64,000 bases of DNA. It comes from Pseudomonadales bacterium. GTDB taxonomy: Bacteria > Pseudomonadota > Gammaproteobacteria > Pseudomonadales > Pseudohongiellaceae. Positions 33,159 to 42,576 of the stretch are shown here, in pieces. The stretch covers positions 70,227 to 134,226 of the forward strand of contig JACKOJ010000007.1 of assembly GCA_024234325.1 (NCBI GenBank), read 5' to 3'. Both the position numbers and the translations under genes were made by a program. Numbering within the stretch: position 1 is the stretch's first letter; every line of letters starts with the position of its first letter. The notes beneath the pieces were generated by a model, which was given only the letters and a program-made list of their open reading frames with translations, searched no databases and was not told the origin of the DNA.

Positions 33159-35924
33159 TTAGCTCAATTTCCCGTGACACTGTTTGTATTTTTTGCCTGA
33201 CCCGCAATAGCAGGGGTCATTGCGGCCCACTTTCTGTCCTTCCCGCACAAAGGGAGCCTTCTCTGCCGGAGCGCCCTGAGGCGCTGCAGGGGCACCTGCT
33301 GCCTCCTGCTCCAGAGAAGCCGCCTGGGCGTGCTGGAACTGCATCTTCTCCCGCGCCCGCTCTTCCTCGCGCTGCTTCTCGATCTCGTCAATCTCCTCGT
33401 TAGTGCGGATGCGCACATGGCTGAGGAAGCGGATCACGTCGTGCTGCAGACCGGAGAGCAGCTCCTGGAACAGGGAGAAGGCCTCGCGCTTGTATTCCTG
33501 CTTCGGGTTCTTGCCGGCATAGCCACGCAGGAAAATACCCTGACGCAACTGATCCATGGCAGCCAGATGCTCCTTCCACAGATTGTCGAGAATCTGCAGC
33601 ACAATCTGCTTCTCCAGCAGGCGCATCTTCTCACCCACCATCTCGGACTTCTTCCCGTAGTCCTCGTCCAGCACGGCCACGATTTTTTCACGCAGGGACT
33701 CTTCAAAGAGACGCTCGTCCTCATCCAGCCATTTCTGCAGCGGGAGCTGCAGGGCAAACTGGCCTTCCAGCGCCTTCTCCAGCCCCTCGATATCCCACTG
33801 CTCCGGCACGCTCTGCGGCGGGATATGCGCGCTGATGATCTCGTTCGCCACTTCTGCGCGCATGCTGTTGACCAGGCTGGAAATGTCCTCGCTTGCCATC
33901 AGCTCATTGCGCTGGCGATACACGATCGTACGCTGGTCGTTCGCCACGTTGTCGTATTCCAGCAACTGCTTGCGGATATCGAAGTTGCGCCCTTCCACCT
34001 TGCGCTGGGCTTTCTCGATGGACTTGGTGACCATGCCATGCTCGATCGCCTCGCCACGCTCCATGCCCAGTGCCTGCATGAAATTCTTCACGCGCTCGGA
34101 TGCGAAAATGCGCATCAGATTGTCTTCCAGCGACAGGTAGAAACGGGAGAAACCCGGGTCGCCCTGACGACCGGAACGACCGCGCAACTGATTGTCGATG
34201 CGGCGGGACTCGTGCCGCTCGGTGCCGATGATGTGCAGACCACCGGCCTCCAGCACCTGCTGGTGCCGCTCACGCCAGGCGGCCTTGATCTCCTCGACCT
34301 GTTCGGGAGTCGCATCCCCCAGAGCATCCACTTCCGCTTCCCACTTGCCGCCCAGCACGATATCGGTACCGCGGCCAGCCATGTTGGTGGCGATGGTGAC
34401 CACGCCGGGGCGCCCGGCCTGGGCGATGATCTGCGCTTCCTTCTGGTGGAATTTGGCGTTCAGCACTTCATGTTTGATCTTTTCCTTGAGCAGGAATTTG
34501 GACAGCAGCTCGGAGGTGTCGATGGACGCCGTGCCCACCAGCACGGGTGCTCCGCGGGCGCTGATTTCCTTGATGTCACGCACGATAGCCTCGAACTTCT
34601 CTTCCATCGTCAGATAGATGAGGTCGTTCTTGTCGATGCGCTGCAGCGGCTTGTTGGACGGAATCACCACCACATCCAGGTTGTAGATCTGCTTGAATTC
34701 AAAGGCTTCCGTGTCGGCGGTGCCGGTCATGCCCGCCAGCTTGGAGTACAGACGGAAGTAGTTCTGGAAGGTGGTGGAGGCCAGGGTCTGGCTCTCGCTC
34801 TGGATCTGCAGACCTTCCTTTGCCTCGATGGCCTGGTGCAGACCCTCGGACAGTCGGCGCCCTTCCATCGTGCGGCCGGTGTGTTCGTCGATGAGGACGA
34901 TGCGGTTGTCCTGCACGATGTACTCGATGTCCTTGTGGAACAGGTAGTGCGCCTTCAGGGCAGAGTGCACATGGTGCAGCAGCCCCAGGTTCTTGGCTGC
35001 GTACAGACTCTCGCCCTCTCCGAGCATTTTCATCTCGCTGAGGATCCCTTCCAGCAGTTCGTGGCCTGCCTCGGTCAGTTCCACCTGACGGGTCTTCTCG
35101 TCCACGGTGAAGTGGCCGCTTTCCACGAAGCCGTCGTCCTTGTCGAGACTGAAACCGGCTTTCTCGGGCTTGCCCGCGCCCTTTTCCAGCTTCGGAATGA
35201 TCGCGTTGATGGCCTTGTACAAATGCGAACTGTCTTCAGCAGCACCGGAGATGATCAACGGAGTTCGCGCCTCATCGATCAGAATCGAGTCCACTTCGTC
35301 GACGATCGCGAAATTCAGTTTTTTCTGCATCTTGTCTTCGATGCGGAAAGCCATGTTGTCACGCAGATAGTCGAAGCCGAATTCATTGTTGGTGCCATAG
35401 CTGATGGACGCGTTGTACGCCGCCTGCTTCACCTCGTGGCTCTGCCCCGGAATGATGATGCCGACAGACAGCCCCAGGAATTCATACAGCGGGCGCATCC
35501 AGTTGGCATCGCGCTCGGCGAGGTAGTCGTTCACCGTCACGATATGCACACCGAGACCGGTCAGGCCGTTCAGGTAGGCGGGCAGTGTTGCCACCAGGGT
35601 CTTGCCCTCCCCGGTTTTCATCTCGGCAATACTGCCTTCGTGCAGCACAATACCCCCGATCATCTGCACGTCGAAATGCCGCATGCCCATGACACGCTTG
35701 CCCGCCTCGCGGACGATGGCAAAGGCCTCCGGAAGAATGGAGTCCAGCGACTCGCCCTTCTCGAAACGCTCGCGGAACTCGCCGGTCTTGGCCTTGATCT
35801 CCTCGTCGGAGAGCTGTTCGTAGCCAGGCTCCAGGGCATTGATCTTCTTAACAATTTTCCCGATTCGTTTGAGTTGGCGGGAATTACTGCTGCCAAAAAT
35901 GGCATTCAATATTTTGAGGCTCAT
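33159..35924 (-). CDS. secA: preprotein translocase ATPase SecA
   Basis: Motor that drives unfolded preproteins through SecYEG. 921 residues. Walker A MKTGEGKTL and the AEMKTGEGKT helicase motif lie at about 100-110, DEVDSILIDEARTPL marks Walker B, NMAGRGTDI is the arginine-finger motif, and QLRGRSGRQGD is motif VI. The C-terminal linker is followed by zinc-binding CYCGSGKKYKQCHG for SecB and phospholipid contact. It follows the M23 peptidase gene by 115 bases. No SecM-type arrest peptide is seen upstream. Confidence 0.99.
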   Translation of the reverse strand: MSLKILNAIFGSSNSRQLKRIGKIVKKINALEPGYEQLSDEEIKAKTGEFRERFEKGESLDSILPEAFAIVREAGKRVMGMRHFDVQMIGGIVLHEGSIAEMKTGEGKTLVATLPAYLNGLTGLGVHIVTVNDYLAERDANWMRPLYEFLGLSVGIIIPGQSHEVKQAAYNASISYGTNNEFGFDYLRDNMAFRIEDKMQKKLNFAIVDEVDSILIDEARTPLIISGAAEDSSHLYKAINAIIPKLEKGAGKPEKAGFSLDKDDGFVESGHFTVDEKTRQVELTEAGHELLEGILSEMKMLGEGESLYAAKNLGLLHHVHSALKAHYLFHKDIEYIVQDNRIVLIDEHTGRTMEGRRLSEGLHQAIEAKEGLQIQSESQTLASTTFQNYFRLYSKLAGMTGTADTEAFEFKQIYNLDVVVIPSNKPLQRIDKNDLIYLTMEEKFEAIVRDIKEISARGAPVLVGTASIDTSELLSKFLLKEKIKHEVLNAKFHQKEAQIIAQAGRPGVVTIATNMAGRGTDIVLGGKWEAEVDALGDATPEQVEEIKAAWRERHQQVLEAGGLHIIGTERHESRRIDNQLRGRSGRQGDPGFSRFYLSLEDNLMRIFASERVKNFMQALGMERGEAIEHGMVTKSIEKAQRKVEGRNFDIRKQLLEYDNVANDQRTIVYRQRNELMASEDISSLVNSMRAEVANEIISAHIPPQSVPEQWDIEGLEKALEGQFALQLPLQKWLDEDERLFEESLREKIVAVLDEDYGKKSEMVGEKMRLLEKQIVLQILDNLWKEHLAAMDQLRQGIFLRGYAGKNPKQEYKREAFSLFQELLSGLQHDVIRFLSHVRIRTNEEIDEIEKQREEERAREKMQFQHAQAASLEQEAAGAPAAPQGAPAEKAPFVREGQKVGRNDPCYCGSGKKYKQCHGKLS

Positions 35925-36039
35925 GTTGATCCACTTCGTGATTTAACTGATTAAATTATGAACAAAGTCTGCAGCGGACGTCACCACGGCGAAGCGTCCT
36001 GCCGATGCAGGAGTCCGCAGGGGACAAACGTGTGCAGGC

Positions 36040-36969
36040 TTACCGCTCGGTGCGGTGGATATAGGAGGCCGGATCGACGACCCGGCCGTGCTTGTACACC
36101 TCGAAGTGCACATGGGGACCGGTCGAACGACCGGTGCTGCCGACAAGGGCAATGGTCTGCCCTTTCTTGATGATTTCGCCCACGTCTACCAGCAGCTTTT
36201 CCGCATGCCCGTAGCGTGTCACATAGCCATTGCCGTGATTGATGTCCACGGTGAGGCCGTAGCCCTGACGCTCACCGGCATAGGTGACGACACCTGCCGC
36301 GACGGCAACTACGTCTTCGCCGGCCTCGCCGGTGGCGAAGTCAATGCCGGTATGCCAGGCCAACTGGCCGTTGAACGGATCGGTGCGACGCCCGAAAGGA
36401 GAGGACATCCAGCCCTGCTTGACCGGACGGCCGGTAATGAAGACATCCGACTCAAACTGACGCTCGGCCATCAGGCCTTCAAGAATCTCTAGCTGCTGGG
36501 CCCGGTCCGCAATCTGTTGCTCCAGATCCTTGATGGCATCCATGAAGGCAGGGGGCGCGTACGGGACGGAGTCCGACTGCAGCGGGCCACCCACCCCGGG
36601 GTCGCTGGAGAAATTGAATTCGCCAGCATCAAGATTTGCCACCGTGGTGATGCGCTCGCCAAGGGCTTCCATGCGCAACAGCCTCGCCTGCAGCATGGCC
36701 AGGCGCAGGGTCAGCGCCTCCAGTTGCTCCTCGGACTCCTTTTTCAGGCGATCAAGTGCATCGGCCTGTCCGGCAAGCTCTTCATCCCAGCTCTGGGTGG
36801 TTTCGAGAGAGTATTCGTGGGGGTCCTGCGAGACGGCAAACTGATACCCGAGATAACCGAAAGCGACGGGCGCCCCCAGCATGCAGATCGTAAGCAGGCC
36901 CTTGAGCCAGCCCTTGAGGACGATGGTGCGGGTGTGACCGTGGTGCTGGTCAACGAGTATCAGTTTCAT
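36040..36969 (-). CDS. M23 (LytM) family cell-wall endopeptidase
   Basis: Periplasmic, membrane-anchored protein with a zinc endopeptidase domain expected to cut peptidoglycan cross-links, or to activate amidases if degenerate. 309 residues: one membrane segment (about 18-45), coiled coil (about 60-110 and 145-172), then the M23 domain with the zinc ligands His206 and Asp210 in WHTGIDFA and HVH at 286-288. All ligands are present, so it is probably active. Location between lpxC and secA is conserved in Pseudomonas-like genomes. Confidence 0.92.
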   Translation of the reverse strand: MKLILVDQHHGHTRTIVLKGWLKGLLTICMLGAPVAFGYLGYQFAVSQDPHEYSLETTQSWDEELAGQADALDRLKKESEEQLEALTLRLAMLQARLLRMEALGERITTVANLDAGEFNFSSDPGVGGPLQSDSVPYAPPAFMDAIKDLEQQIADRAQQLEILEGLMAERQFESDVFITGRPVKQGWMSSPFGRRTDPFNGQLAWHTGIDFATGEAGEDVVAVAAGVVTYAGERQGYGLTVDINHGNGYVTRYGHAEKLLVDVGEIIKKGQTIALVGSTGRSTGPHVHFEVYKHGRVVDPASYIHRTER

Positions 36970-37087
36970 GAGTGAAGGTGTTCTCGCAATTCAAATCAGA
37001 ACACCTGAGGCATGCACAGGCAGCCGAACGACAAACTTATACCCAGAAATCAATGGGTTACAAATATGGATCGGTGACAGAAAACTA

Positions 37088-37999
37088 TCAGGCTGCCAGT
37101 ACCGGTTTCATGTAGGAAATGGGTACGTGCGAGTCGGAATCGAAACTGACAATTTCCCAGGCGTCTTTGTTAACTTCCAGCGACCTTAATAATGCATTAT
37201 TCAGTGCGTGTCCAGATTTATATCCTTTGAACTCGCCGATCAGGCTGTGCCCGATCATGTAAAGGTCACCGATGGCGTCCAGAATCTTGTGCTTCACAAA
37301 CTCGTCTTCGTAGCGCAGCCCATCCTCGTTCAATACCTTGTAATCACCCACCGCGATGGCATTGTCCATACTCGCCCCGAGCGCCAGATTGCGGTTGCGC
37401 AGCTCCTCGAACTCGTGCATGAACCCAAAGGTACGGGCGCGGCTGACTTCCTTCACGAAGGAGGTGCTGGAGAAATCGACACTCGCCGTCTTGGTGTATT
37501 TGCGGTAGACAGGGTGGTCGTACAGCAGGGTGTAGCTGACCTTGAAGCCGTCGAAGGGCTCCAGGCTCACGGTCTTGTCGCCGTCGGACACGGTCAGCGG
37601 CTTCTTGATGCGGATGAACTTCTTCAGCGCAGGCTGCTCCTCGATGCCAGCGGACTGGATCAGGAAGACGAAAGGACCGGCACTGCCGTCCATGATCGGC
37701 ACCTCTGGGGCACTGACATCGATGTAGGCATTGTCGATGCCCAGACCGGACATGGCAGACATCAGGTGCTCGATGGTGGAGATGCGCACATCGCCCTTCA
37801 CCAGTGTGGTGGACAGCGTGGTGTCGCCCACGTAGGAATACATGGCAGGGATCTGCACATGCGGATCGAGATCCGTGCGGGTGAACACAATTCCGGTGTT
37901 GACCGGTGCAGGCCGCAACGTCAGGTAGACTTTCTCGCCATTATGCAAACCCACACCCGTGGCTCTGATAACGTTCTTCAAGGTTCTTTGATTCAGCAT
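37088..37999 (-). CDS. lpxC: UDP-3-O-acyl-N-acetylglucosamine deacetylase
   Basis: Committed step of lipid A synthesis, a zinc deacetylase. Start at ATG 37999 (MLNQRTLKNVIRATGVGLH); a 12-residue upstream extension is rejected. 303 residues. Zinc ligand His78 in STIEHLMSAM; the second pair lies in VKHKILDAIGD. PVNTGIVFTRTD and the APEVPIMDGSAGPF loop are conserved. It follows ftsZ by 207 bases and has its own promoter. Confidence 0.98.
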   Translation of the reverse strand: MLNQRTLKNVIRATGVGLHNGEKVYLTLRPAPVNTGIVFTRTDLDPHVQIPAMYSYVGDTTLSTTLVKGDVRISTIEHLMSAMSGLGIDNAYIDVSAPEVPIMDGSAGPFVFLIQSAGIEEQPALKKFIRIKKPLTVSDGDKTVSLEPFDGFKVSYTLLYDHPVYRKYTKTASVDFSSTSFVKEVSRARTFGFMHEFEELRNRNLALGASMDNAIAVGDYKVLNEDGLRYEDEFVKHKILDAIGDLYMIGHSLIGEFKGYKSGHALNNALLRSLEVNKDAWEIVSFDSDSHVPISYMKPVLAA

Positions 38000-38061
38000 A
38001 GATTCGTCTTTCCCGATTGAAGGTGAAGCCTGCACGACCCACTGGTCAAATGCAGGCGGGG

Positions 38062-38090
38062 ATCATAGCAAAGTTCCCTGCATAACCCAA
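38062..38090 (-). promoter_or_regulatory. sigma-70 promoter of lpxC
   Basis: Minus strand TTGGGT (38085-38090), 17-base spacer, TATGAT (38062-38067). It lies about 60 bases before the lpxC ATG in the ftsZ-lpxC gap. A GC-rich inverted repeat (TGCAGGC...GCCTGCA, about 38165-38196) follows ftsZ and may end its transcript. Confidence 0.6.
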
Positions 38091-38206
38091 CCACAATGCA
38101 GGGGCTGCGCTCACAGCAAAGACCCGGCAGAGACAGAACTGTGAAGCGCATTCCATGCCGCTTATGCAGGCAGCAAGCTGTTGGCCGCCGCCTGCATTTT
38201 CCAACT

Positions 38207-39370
38207 TCAGTCCGCCTGACGACGCAGGAAGGCGGGGATGTCCAGATAGTCCATGTCCGTGTCGGCGCCTACTGCACGGGCAAGACCGGTTTGCGCAACA
38301 CTCTGGCTCACCGGAGCCGTGCGGGAACGCAGCGCAGCCGGGCGATCCAGTTGACGATAGTCCGTTACGACGGCTTTCGGCGGCTCTACCGGCTTGCTCT
38401 CTTTCTGTACGGCGCGATCACCCAGACCTGTCGCCACCACGGTGACACGGATTTCATCGCCCATGCTCGGGTCGATCACCGTGCCGACCACGACCGTTGC
38501 ATCGTCAGATGCAAACTCTTCGATGGTGTCGCCCACTTCGGTGAACTCGCCCAGTGAGAGATTCTCGCCTGCGGTGATGTTCACCAGAATGCCGCGCGCG
38601 CCGTGCAGGTTCACGTCTTCGAGCAGCGGGCTGCGAATGGCGGATTCCGCCGCTTCGCGGGCACGGTCTTCACCAGAGGCATAACCGGTTCCCATCATGG
38701 CCATGCCCATTTCTGACATCACCGTGCGCACGTCAGCGAAATCCACGTTGATCATGCCGGGGCGCATGATGAGGTCCGCAATCCCTTTGACAGCACCAAG
38801 CAGCACATCGTTCGCAGCCTTGAACGCTTCGAGCAGAGAGGCTGACTTGCCCAGCACTTCCAGCAGCTTTTCATTGGGAATGGTAATCAGCGAGTCCACA
38901 TGCTCGGAAAGCTCGGCGATGCCACGCTCTGCAACGGCAGAACGCTTCTTGCCCTCGAAGGGGAACGGTCGGGTAACCACCGCCACCGTCAGAATACCCA
39001 GCTCTCTTGCCACCTCGGCGAAGATGGGCGCGGCGCCCGTGCCGGTGCCACCGCCCATGCCTGCGGTGATGAAGACCATATCGGCGCCTGCGAGAATCTC
39101 GGCGATTTCGTCACGATCTTCCAGCGCGGCCTGACGACCGATATCAGGATTTGCCCCGGCACCCAGCCCCTTGGTCACGGCACTGCCCATCTGCAGCAGT
39201 GTCTTGGCGCCCAGGTTGCTCAGCGCCTGCGCATCGGTGTTGGCGCACACAAAATCCACGCCCTCGATGTGATTGGCAATCATGTGTCGTACTGCGTTAC
39301 CGCCACCACCGCCTACACCAATCACCTTGATGACTGCATTCTGTGGCAAGCTATCGACTAATTCAAACAT
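38207..39370 (-). CDS. ftsZ: cell division GTPase FtsZ
   Basis: Tubulin-like GTPase that forms the Z-ring. 387 residues. GTP-binding GGGGNAVRHM (21-30) and tubulin signature GGGTGTG (106-112); the T7-loop NVDFADVRT follows. A variable linker leads to the conserved C-terminal peptide LDIPAFLRRQAD that binds FtsA and ZipA. It follows ftsA by 70 bases. Confidence 0.99.
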   Translation of the reverse strand: MFELVDSLPQNAVIKVIGVGGGGGNAVRHMIANHIEGVDFVCANTDAQALSNLGAKTLLQMGSAVTKGLGAGANPDIGRQAALEDRDEIAEILAGADMVFITAGMGGGTGTGAAPIFAEVARELGILTVAVVTRPFPFEGKKRSAVAERGIAELSEHVDSLITIPNEKLLEVLGKSASLLEAFKAANDVLLGAVKGIADLIMRPGMINVDFADVRTVMSEMGMAMMGTGYASGEDRAREAAESAIRSPLLEDVNLHGARGILVNITAGENLSLGEFTEVGDTIEEFASDDATVVVGTVIDPSMGDEIRVTVVATGLGDRAVQKESKPVEPPKAVVTDYRQLDRPAALRSRTAPVSQSVAQTGLARAVGADTDMDYLDIPAFLRRQAD

Positions 39371-39440
39371 AAGGCCTCCTGAGACACTAAGTTTTAATAT
39401 TTATTACTGAATTATTGACTGACAATCCCAAATTTCTTTC

Positions 39441-40676
39441 TTACAAATTCTTTTTGATCCAGGCGCTCACCTTGTCGCTGAACCCCATCTTCACTTCTTT
39501 CGGGGGAGCCTGCATATCACGATCCTGCTGCTGCTTGACGCCATAGAGCAGCAGGCCGACACCCGTGGAATAAATCGGGTTGCGCACGATGTCCGACAGC
39601 CCCTTCACATCCTGCGGCACTCCGATGCGTACCGGGGCGTGGAAAATCTCTTCCGCCAGTTCGACAACGCCTTCCATCTTGGAAGTGCCGCCAGTCAGCA
39701 CAATGCCCGCCGCCAGCATGTTCTCGAAACCGCTGCGCTGCAGCTCTGCCTTGATGAGCGTGAACAGTTCGTCGTAGCGCGGCTCGACCACTTCTGCCAA
39801 TGCCTGGCGCGACAGTTCGCGGGGAGGACGATCGCCCACGCTCGGCACCTTGATGGTTTCGCCGGCACTGGCCAGTTGTGTCAGTGCGCAGGCATACTTG
39901 ATCTTGATCTCGTCGGCGTTTTCCGTCGGCGTACGCAGCGCCATGGCAATGTCATTGGTCACCTGATCACCGGCAATCGGAATCACGCCGGTGTGACGAA
40001 TGGCGCCCTCGGTGAAGATGGCGATATCGGAGGTGCCACCACCGATGTCCACCAGGCAGACGCCAAGCTCCTTCTCGTCTTCGGTCAGCACCGCGTAGCT
40101 GGAGGCCAGTTGTTCCAGAATGATCTCTTCCGTAATCAGCCCGCAGCGCTTGATGCATTTCTCGATGTTCTGCGCCGCATTGATGGCACAGGTCACGAGA
40201 TGCACCTTGGCCTCCAGGCGCACACCGGACATGCCCAGCGGTTCCTTGACCCCTTCCTGGGAATCGATGATGTATTCCTGCGGCAGAATGTGCAGCACTT
40301 TCTGATCGGCGGGAATGGCAACCGCCTGCGCGGCGTCGATGACACGCTCGATGTCTGCCCGGGTCACCTCGCCATCACGAATCGCGACGATACCGTGGGA
40401 GTTCATGCTGCGGATGTGGCTGCCCGCAATGCCAGCGTACACAGAGTGAATCTGGCACCCTGCCATCAGCTCCGCCTCTTCGATGGCACGCTGAATGGAC
40501 TCCACCGTGGACTCGATGTTCACTACTGTGCCCTTCTTCAGCCCTCGCGAACGATGGCTGCCGATGCCCACGATATCCAGGCTGCCATCCGCCTTGATGT
40601 CACCCACAATAGCCACGACCTTTGACGTTCCAATGTCCAGGCCAACGATAAGATTTCCGCGTGTTGATTCGCTCAT
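39441..40676 (-). CDS. ftsA: cell division protein FtsA
   Basis: Actin-like ATPase that tethers FtsZ to the membrane and recruits later divisome proteins. 411 residues. Phosphate loop GLDIGTSKVVAIVG near the N-terminus, VDIGGGTSDIA as phosphate 2, ILTGGTSKMEG as the adenosine motif, and the C-terminal amphipathic helix GFSDKVSAWIKKNL. Confidence 0.98.
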   Translation of the reverse strand: MSESTRGNLIVGLDIGTSKVVAIVGDIKADGSLDIVGIGSHRSRGLKKGTVVNIESTVESIQRAIEEAELMAGCQIHSVYAGIAGSHIRSMNSHGIVAIRDGEVTRADIERVIDAAQAVAIPADQKVLHILPQEYIIDSQEGVKEPLGMSGVRLEAKVHLVTCAINAAQNIEKCIKRCGLITEEIILEQLASSYAVLTEDEKELGVCLVDIGGGTSDIAIFTEGAIRHTGVIPIAGDQVTNDIAMALRTPTENADEIKIKYACALTQLASAGETIKVPSVGDRPPRELSRQALAEVVEPRYDELFTLIKAELQRSGFENMLAAGIVLTGGTSKMEGVVELAEEIFHAPVRIGVPQDVKGLSDIVRNPIYSTGVGLLLYGVKQQQDRDMQAPPKEVKMGFSDKVSAWIKKNL

Positions 40677-40743
40677 GATCCGCGTACTCCCGTACCCCTT
40701 GAATGCATCGCTTCAGCACCTGGTTTCACAATTGTCACTGTGT

Positions 40744-41574
40744 TCATTTGGACGCAACTCCGACTGGCATATCTGTTCTGTTCCTGATTGAGATTCCGTT
40801 GTTGTAGCGCAGATCAATCGCTGCCACCTGCTCGATGCGGGTGTGCAGGTATTCCCTGTAGAAGGTAACGAAACGCTGCACACGCTCCTTGACCTCATTG
40901 CGGCCAATACTGATCTGGATATCGTTGTCCAGTCGCAGTGCCCAGCTTCCCCGTTCGCTCAGGTCAATCTCGCGGATGCGCAGACCGGTCTCGGACAGCA
41001 TCTGACTGAAGGCCTGGTACTGTTCCATCACCTTGCGCTCCATTCCCTCGGGGCCTGCCAGCAGCGGCAGTGTCTGATCCGCCTCGTTCAACTCCGGTGA
41101 AAAACTCTCGCCATACTGGTTCAGCAGGGCATTCTGTCCCCAGCGGGCAATCGCCACCTCTTCTGTAATGGCTACCGACAGCGTGTCCGGCCATACACGG
41201 GTAATCACTGCCTTTTCAATCCAGGGCTCCGCTTCCAGCGTGTCCTTGATGGCCTGCACATCCAGCGCAAAGAAACCGGCATCCAGGTGTGCTGCCAGCG
41301 CGGCGCGAATGCTGCTCTCGTTGGCGCGATTCAGGGTGTTGGCCATCTTTACCACGCGGACCGGCTTGTTGACGTAGGCAACGATCTGTCCGCGGTTCTG
41401 GGCAAACAGCACACCACAGCAGACGAGCAGCACCAGGAACAGCAGGCCCGCACGACTCTTGCGTGGCGCCTTGGGCGCCTTCTCGCCCTCTTTGGACAGA
41501 CGCACAGCGCCACGGGGAATGTCGCGCATTCCTCCGTGTGCCGTAAAACTGTTGCTGTGCGTTGCTCTGCTCAT
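40744..41574 (-). CDS. ftsQ: cell division protein FtsQ
   Basis: Bitopic divisome hub that links FtsA/K to FtsL-FtsB. The start at ATG 41574 gives 276 residues; an ATG at 41616, overlapping the ddlB stop, would add 14. A basic cytoplasmic N-terminus is followed by a membrane segment (about 42-60), a POTRA domain (NTLNRANESSIRAALAAHL, WIEKAVITRVWPDTL) and a beta domain (GQNALLNQYGESF). It is 26 bases after ddlB, within the dcw transcript. Confidence 0.95.
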   Translation of the reverse strand: MSRATHSNSFTAHGGMRDIPRGAVRLSKEGEKAPKAPRKSRAGLLFLVLLVCCGVLFAQNRGQIVAYVNKPVRVVKMANTLNRANESSIRAALAAHLDAGFFALDVQAIKDTLEAEPWIEKAVITRVWPDTLSVAITEEVAIARWGQNALLNQYGESFSPELNEADQTLPLLAGPEGMERKVMEQYQAFSQMLSETGLRIREIDLSERGSWALRLDNDIQISIGRNEVKERVQRFVTFYREYLHTRIEQVAAIDLRYNNGISIRNRTDMPVGVASK

Positions 41575-41599
41575 GGTTTTCTGCTCACTATCTCTCGGC

Positions 41600-42550
41600 T
41601 TAACTCTTTTGCGCATCGGCCTTCGCTGCCAGAATTTCCAGCAGAAGCGCGTTGAAACTCAGGCCGTCTGCCTTCGCCGCCATCGGCACCAGCGAATGAT
41701 CCGTCATGCCTGGAACGGTGTTGACTTCCAGCAGCCAGAAGCGGCCATCGCCATCACGCATCAGATCAACGCGCCCCCAGCCTTCACACCCAAGGGAACG
41801 GAACGCCTGCATGGACAGCGCCTGCAACTGTTCGGTCGCCTCCGCGTCGATGGGTGCCGGGCACAGATACTGCGTGTCGTTCGCAATGTACTTGGCGTCG
41901 TAGTCATAGAACTGATGGTCGGTGTGCAACTCAATGGCAGGCAGCACCTTGCCGCCCAGAATGGAGACGGTGAACTCCGAGCCCTTGATGTACTGCTCGC
42001 CCATGACCTCGGAGTCGTAAGCCTTTGCCTTCTCGTACGCTGCGCGCAGCGCTTCGGCACTGTCCACAATGGACATGCCGATACTGGAACCCTCACGCAC
42101 CGGCTTGACCACTACAGTGCCCAGCGCTGCAATCAAGGCCGCAAAGTCGGTGTCGTCGCTTAACATGCTGAAACGGGGTGTCGGCAGGCCGATCTGCTGC
42201 CACAGATACTTGGTGCGCACCTTGTCCATGGACAGAGCGGAAGCCAGTACACCACTGCCGGTGTAGGGAATGCCCATGAATTCCAGCAGGCCCTGCAGTG
42301 TCCCGTCCTCACCCCCACGACCATGCAGTACGTTGAAGACACGCTCGATGCCCTGCTCCTGCAGTTGTCGCGTCAGGTTCTGTGCGGCATCAATCGCCAC
42401 GGCGTCCACGCCGTTGGCCAGCAGGCCTTCCAGAACGGCCTTGCCACTCTTCAGTGACACTTCCCGCTCTGCGGCGTTGCCTCCCATGATGACGGCGACG
42501 CGACCCAGTTTTGCGATGCTGCCCTTCTCTGTCATTGTCGTGTTACTCAT
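41600..42550 (-). CDS. ddlB: D-alanine-D-alanine ligase B
   Basis: ATP-dependent ligation of two D-alanines for the pentapeptide end. About 316 residues from ATG 42550; GTG 42559 and ATG 42535 are alternatives. VAVIMGGNAAEREVSL at the N-terminus, HGRGGEDGTLQGLLE, VKPVREGSSIGM of the ATP-grasp fold, and LEVNTVPGMTDHSLVP binding Mg/ATP. It lies between murC and ftsQ as in E. coli. Confidence 0.98.
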   Translation of the reverse strand: MSNTTMTEKGSIAKLGRVAVIMGGNAAEREVSLKSGKAVLEGLLANGVDAVAIDAAQNLTRQLQEQGIERVFNVLHGRGGEDGTLQGLLEFMGIPYTGSGVLASALSMDKVRTKYLWQQIGLPTPRFSMLSDDTDFAALIAALGTVVVKPVREGSSIGMSIVDSAEALRAAYEKAKAYDSEVMGEQYIKGSEFTVSILGGKVLPAIELHTDHQFYDYDAKYIANDTQYLCPAPIDAEATEQLQALSMQAFRSLGCEGWGRVDLMRDGDGRFWLLEVNTVPGMTDHSLVPMAAKADGLSFNALLLEILAAKADAQKS

Positions 42551-42576
42551 ACGTTCCACAGATCGTGTTTTGGAAT

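Noticed and set aside
33330..35954. Long plus-strand open frame of 874 codons opposite secA
   Set aside because: It is the antisense shadow of secA in GC-rich DNA; the secA frame has all family motifs and the antisense frame has none.
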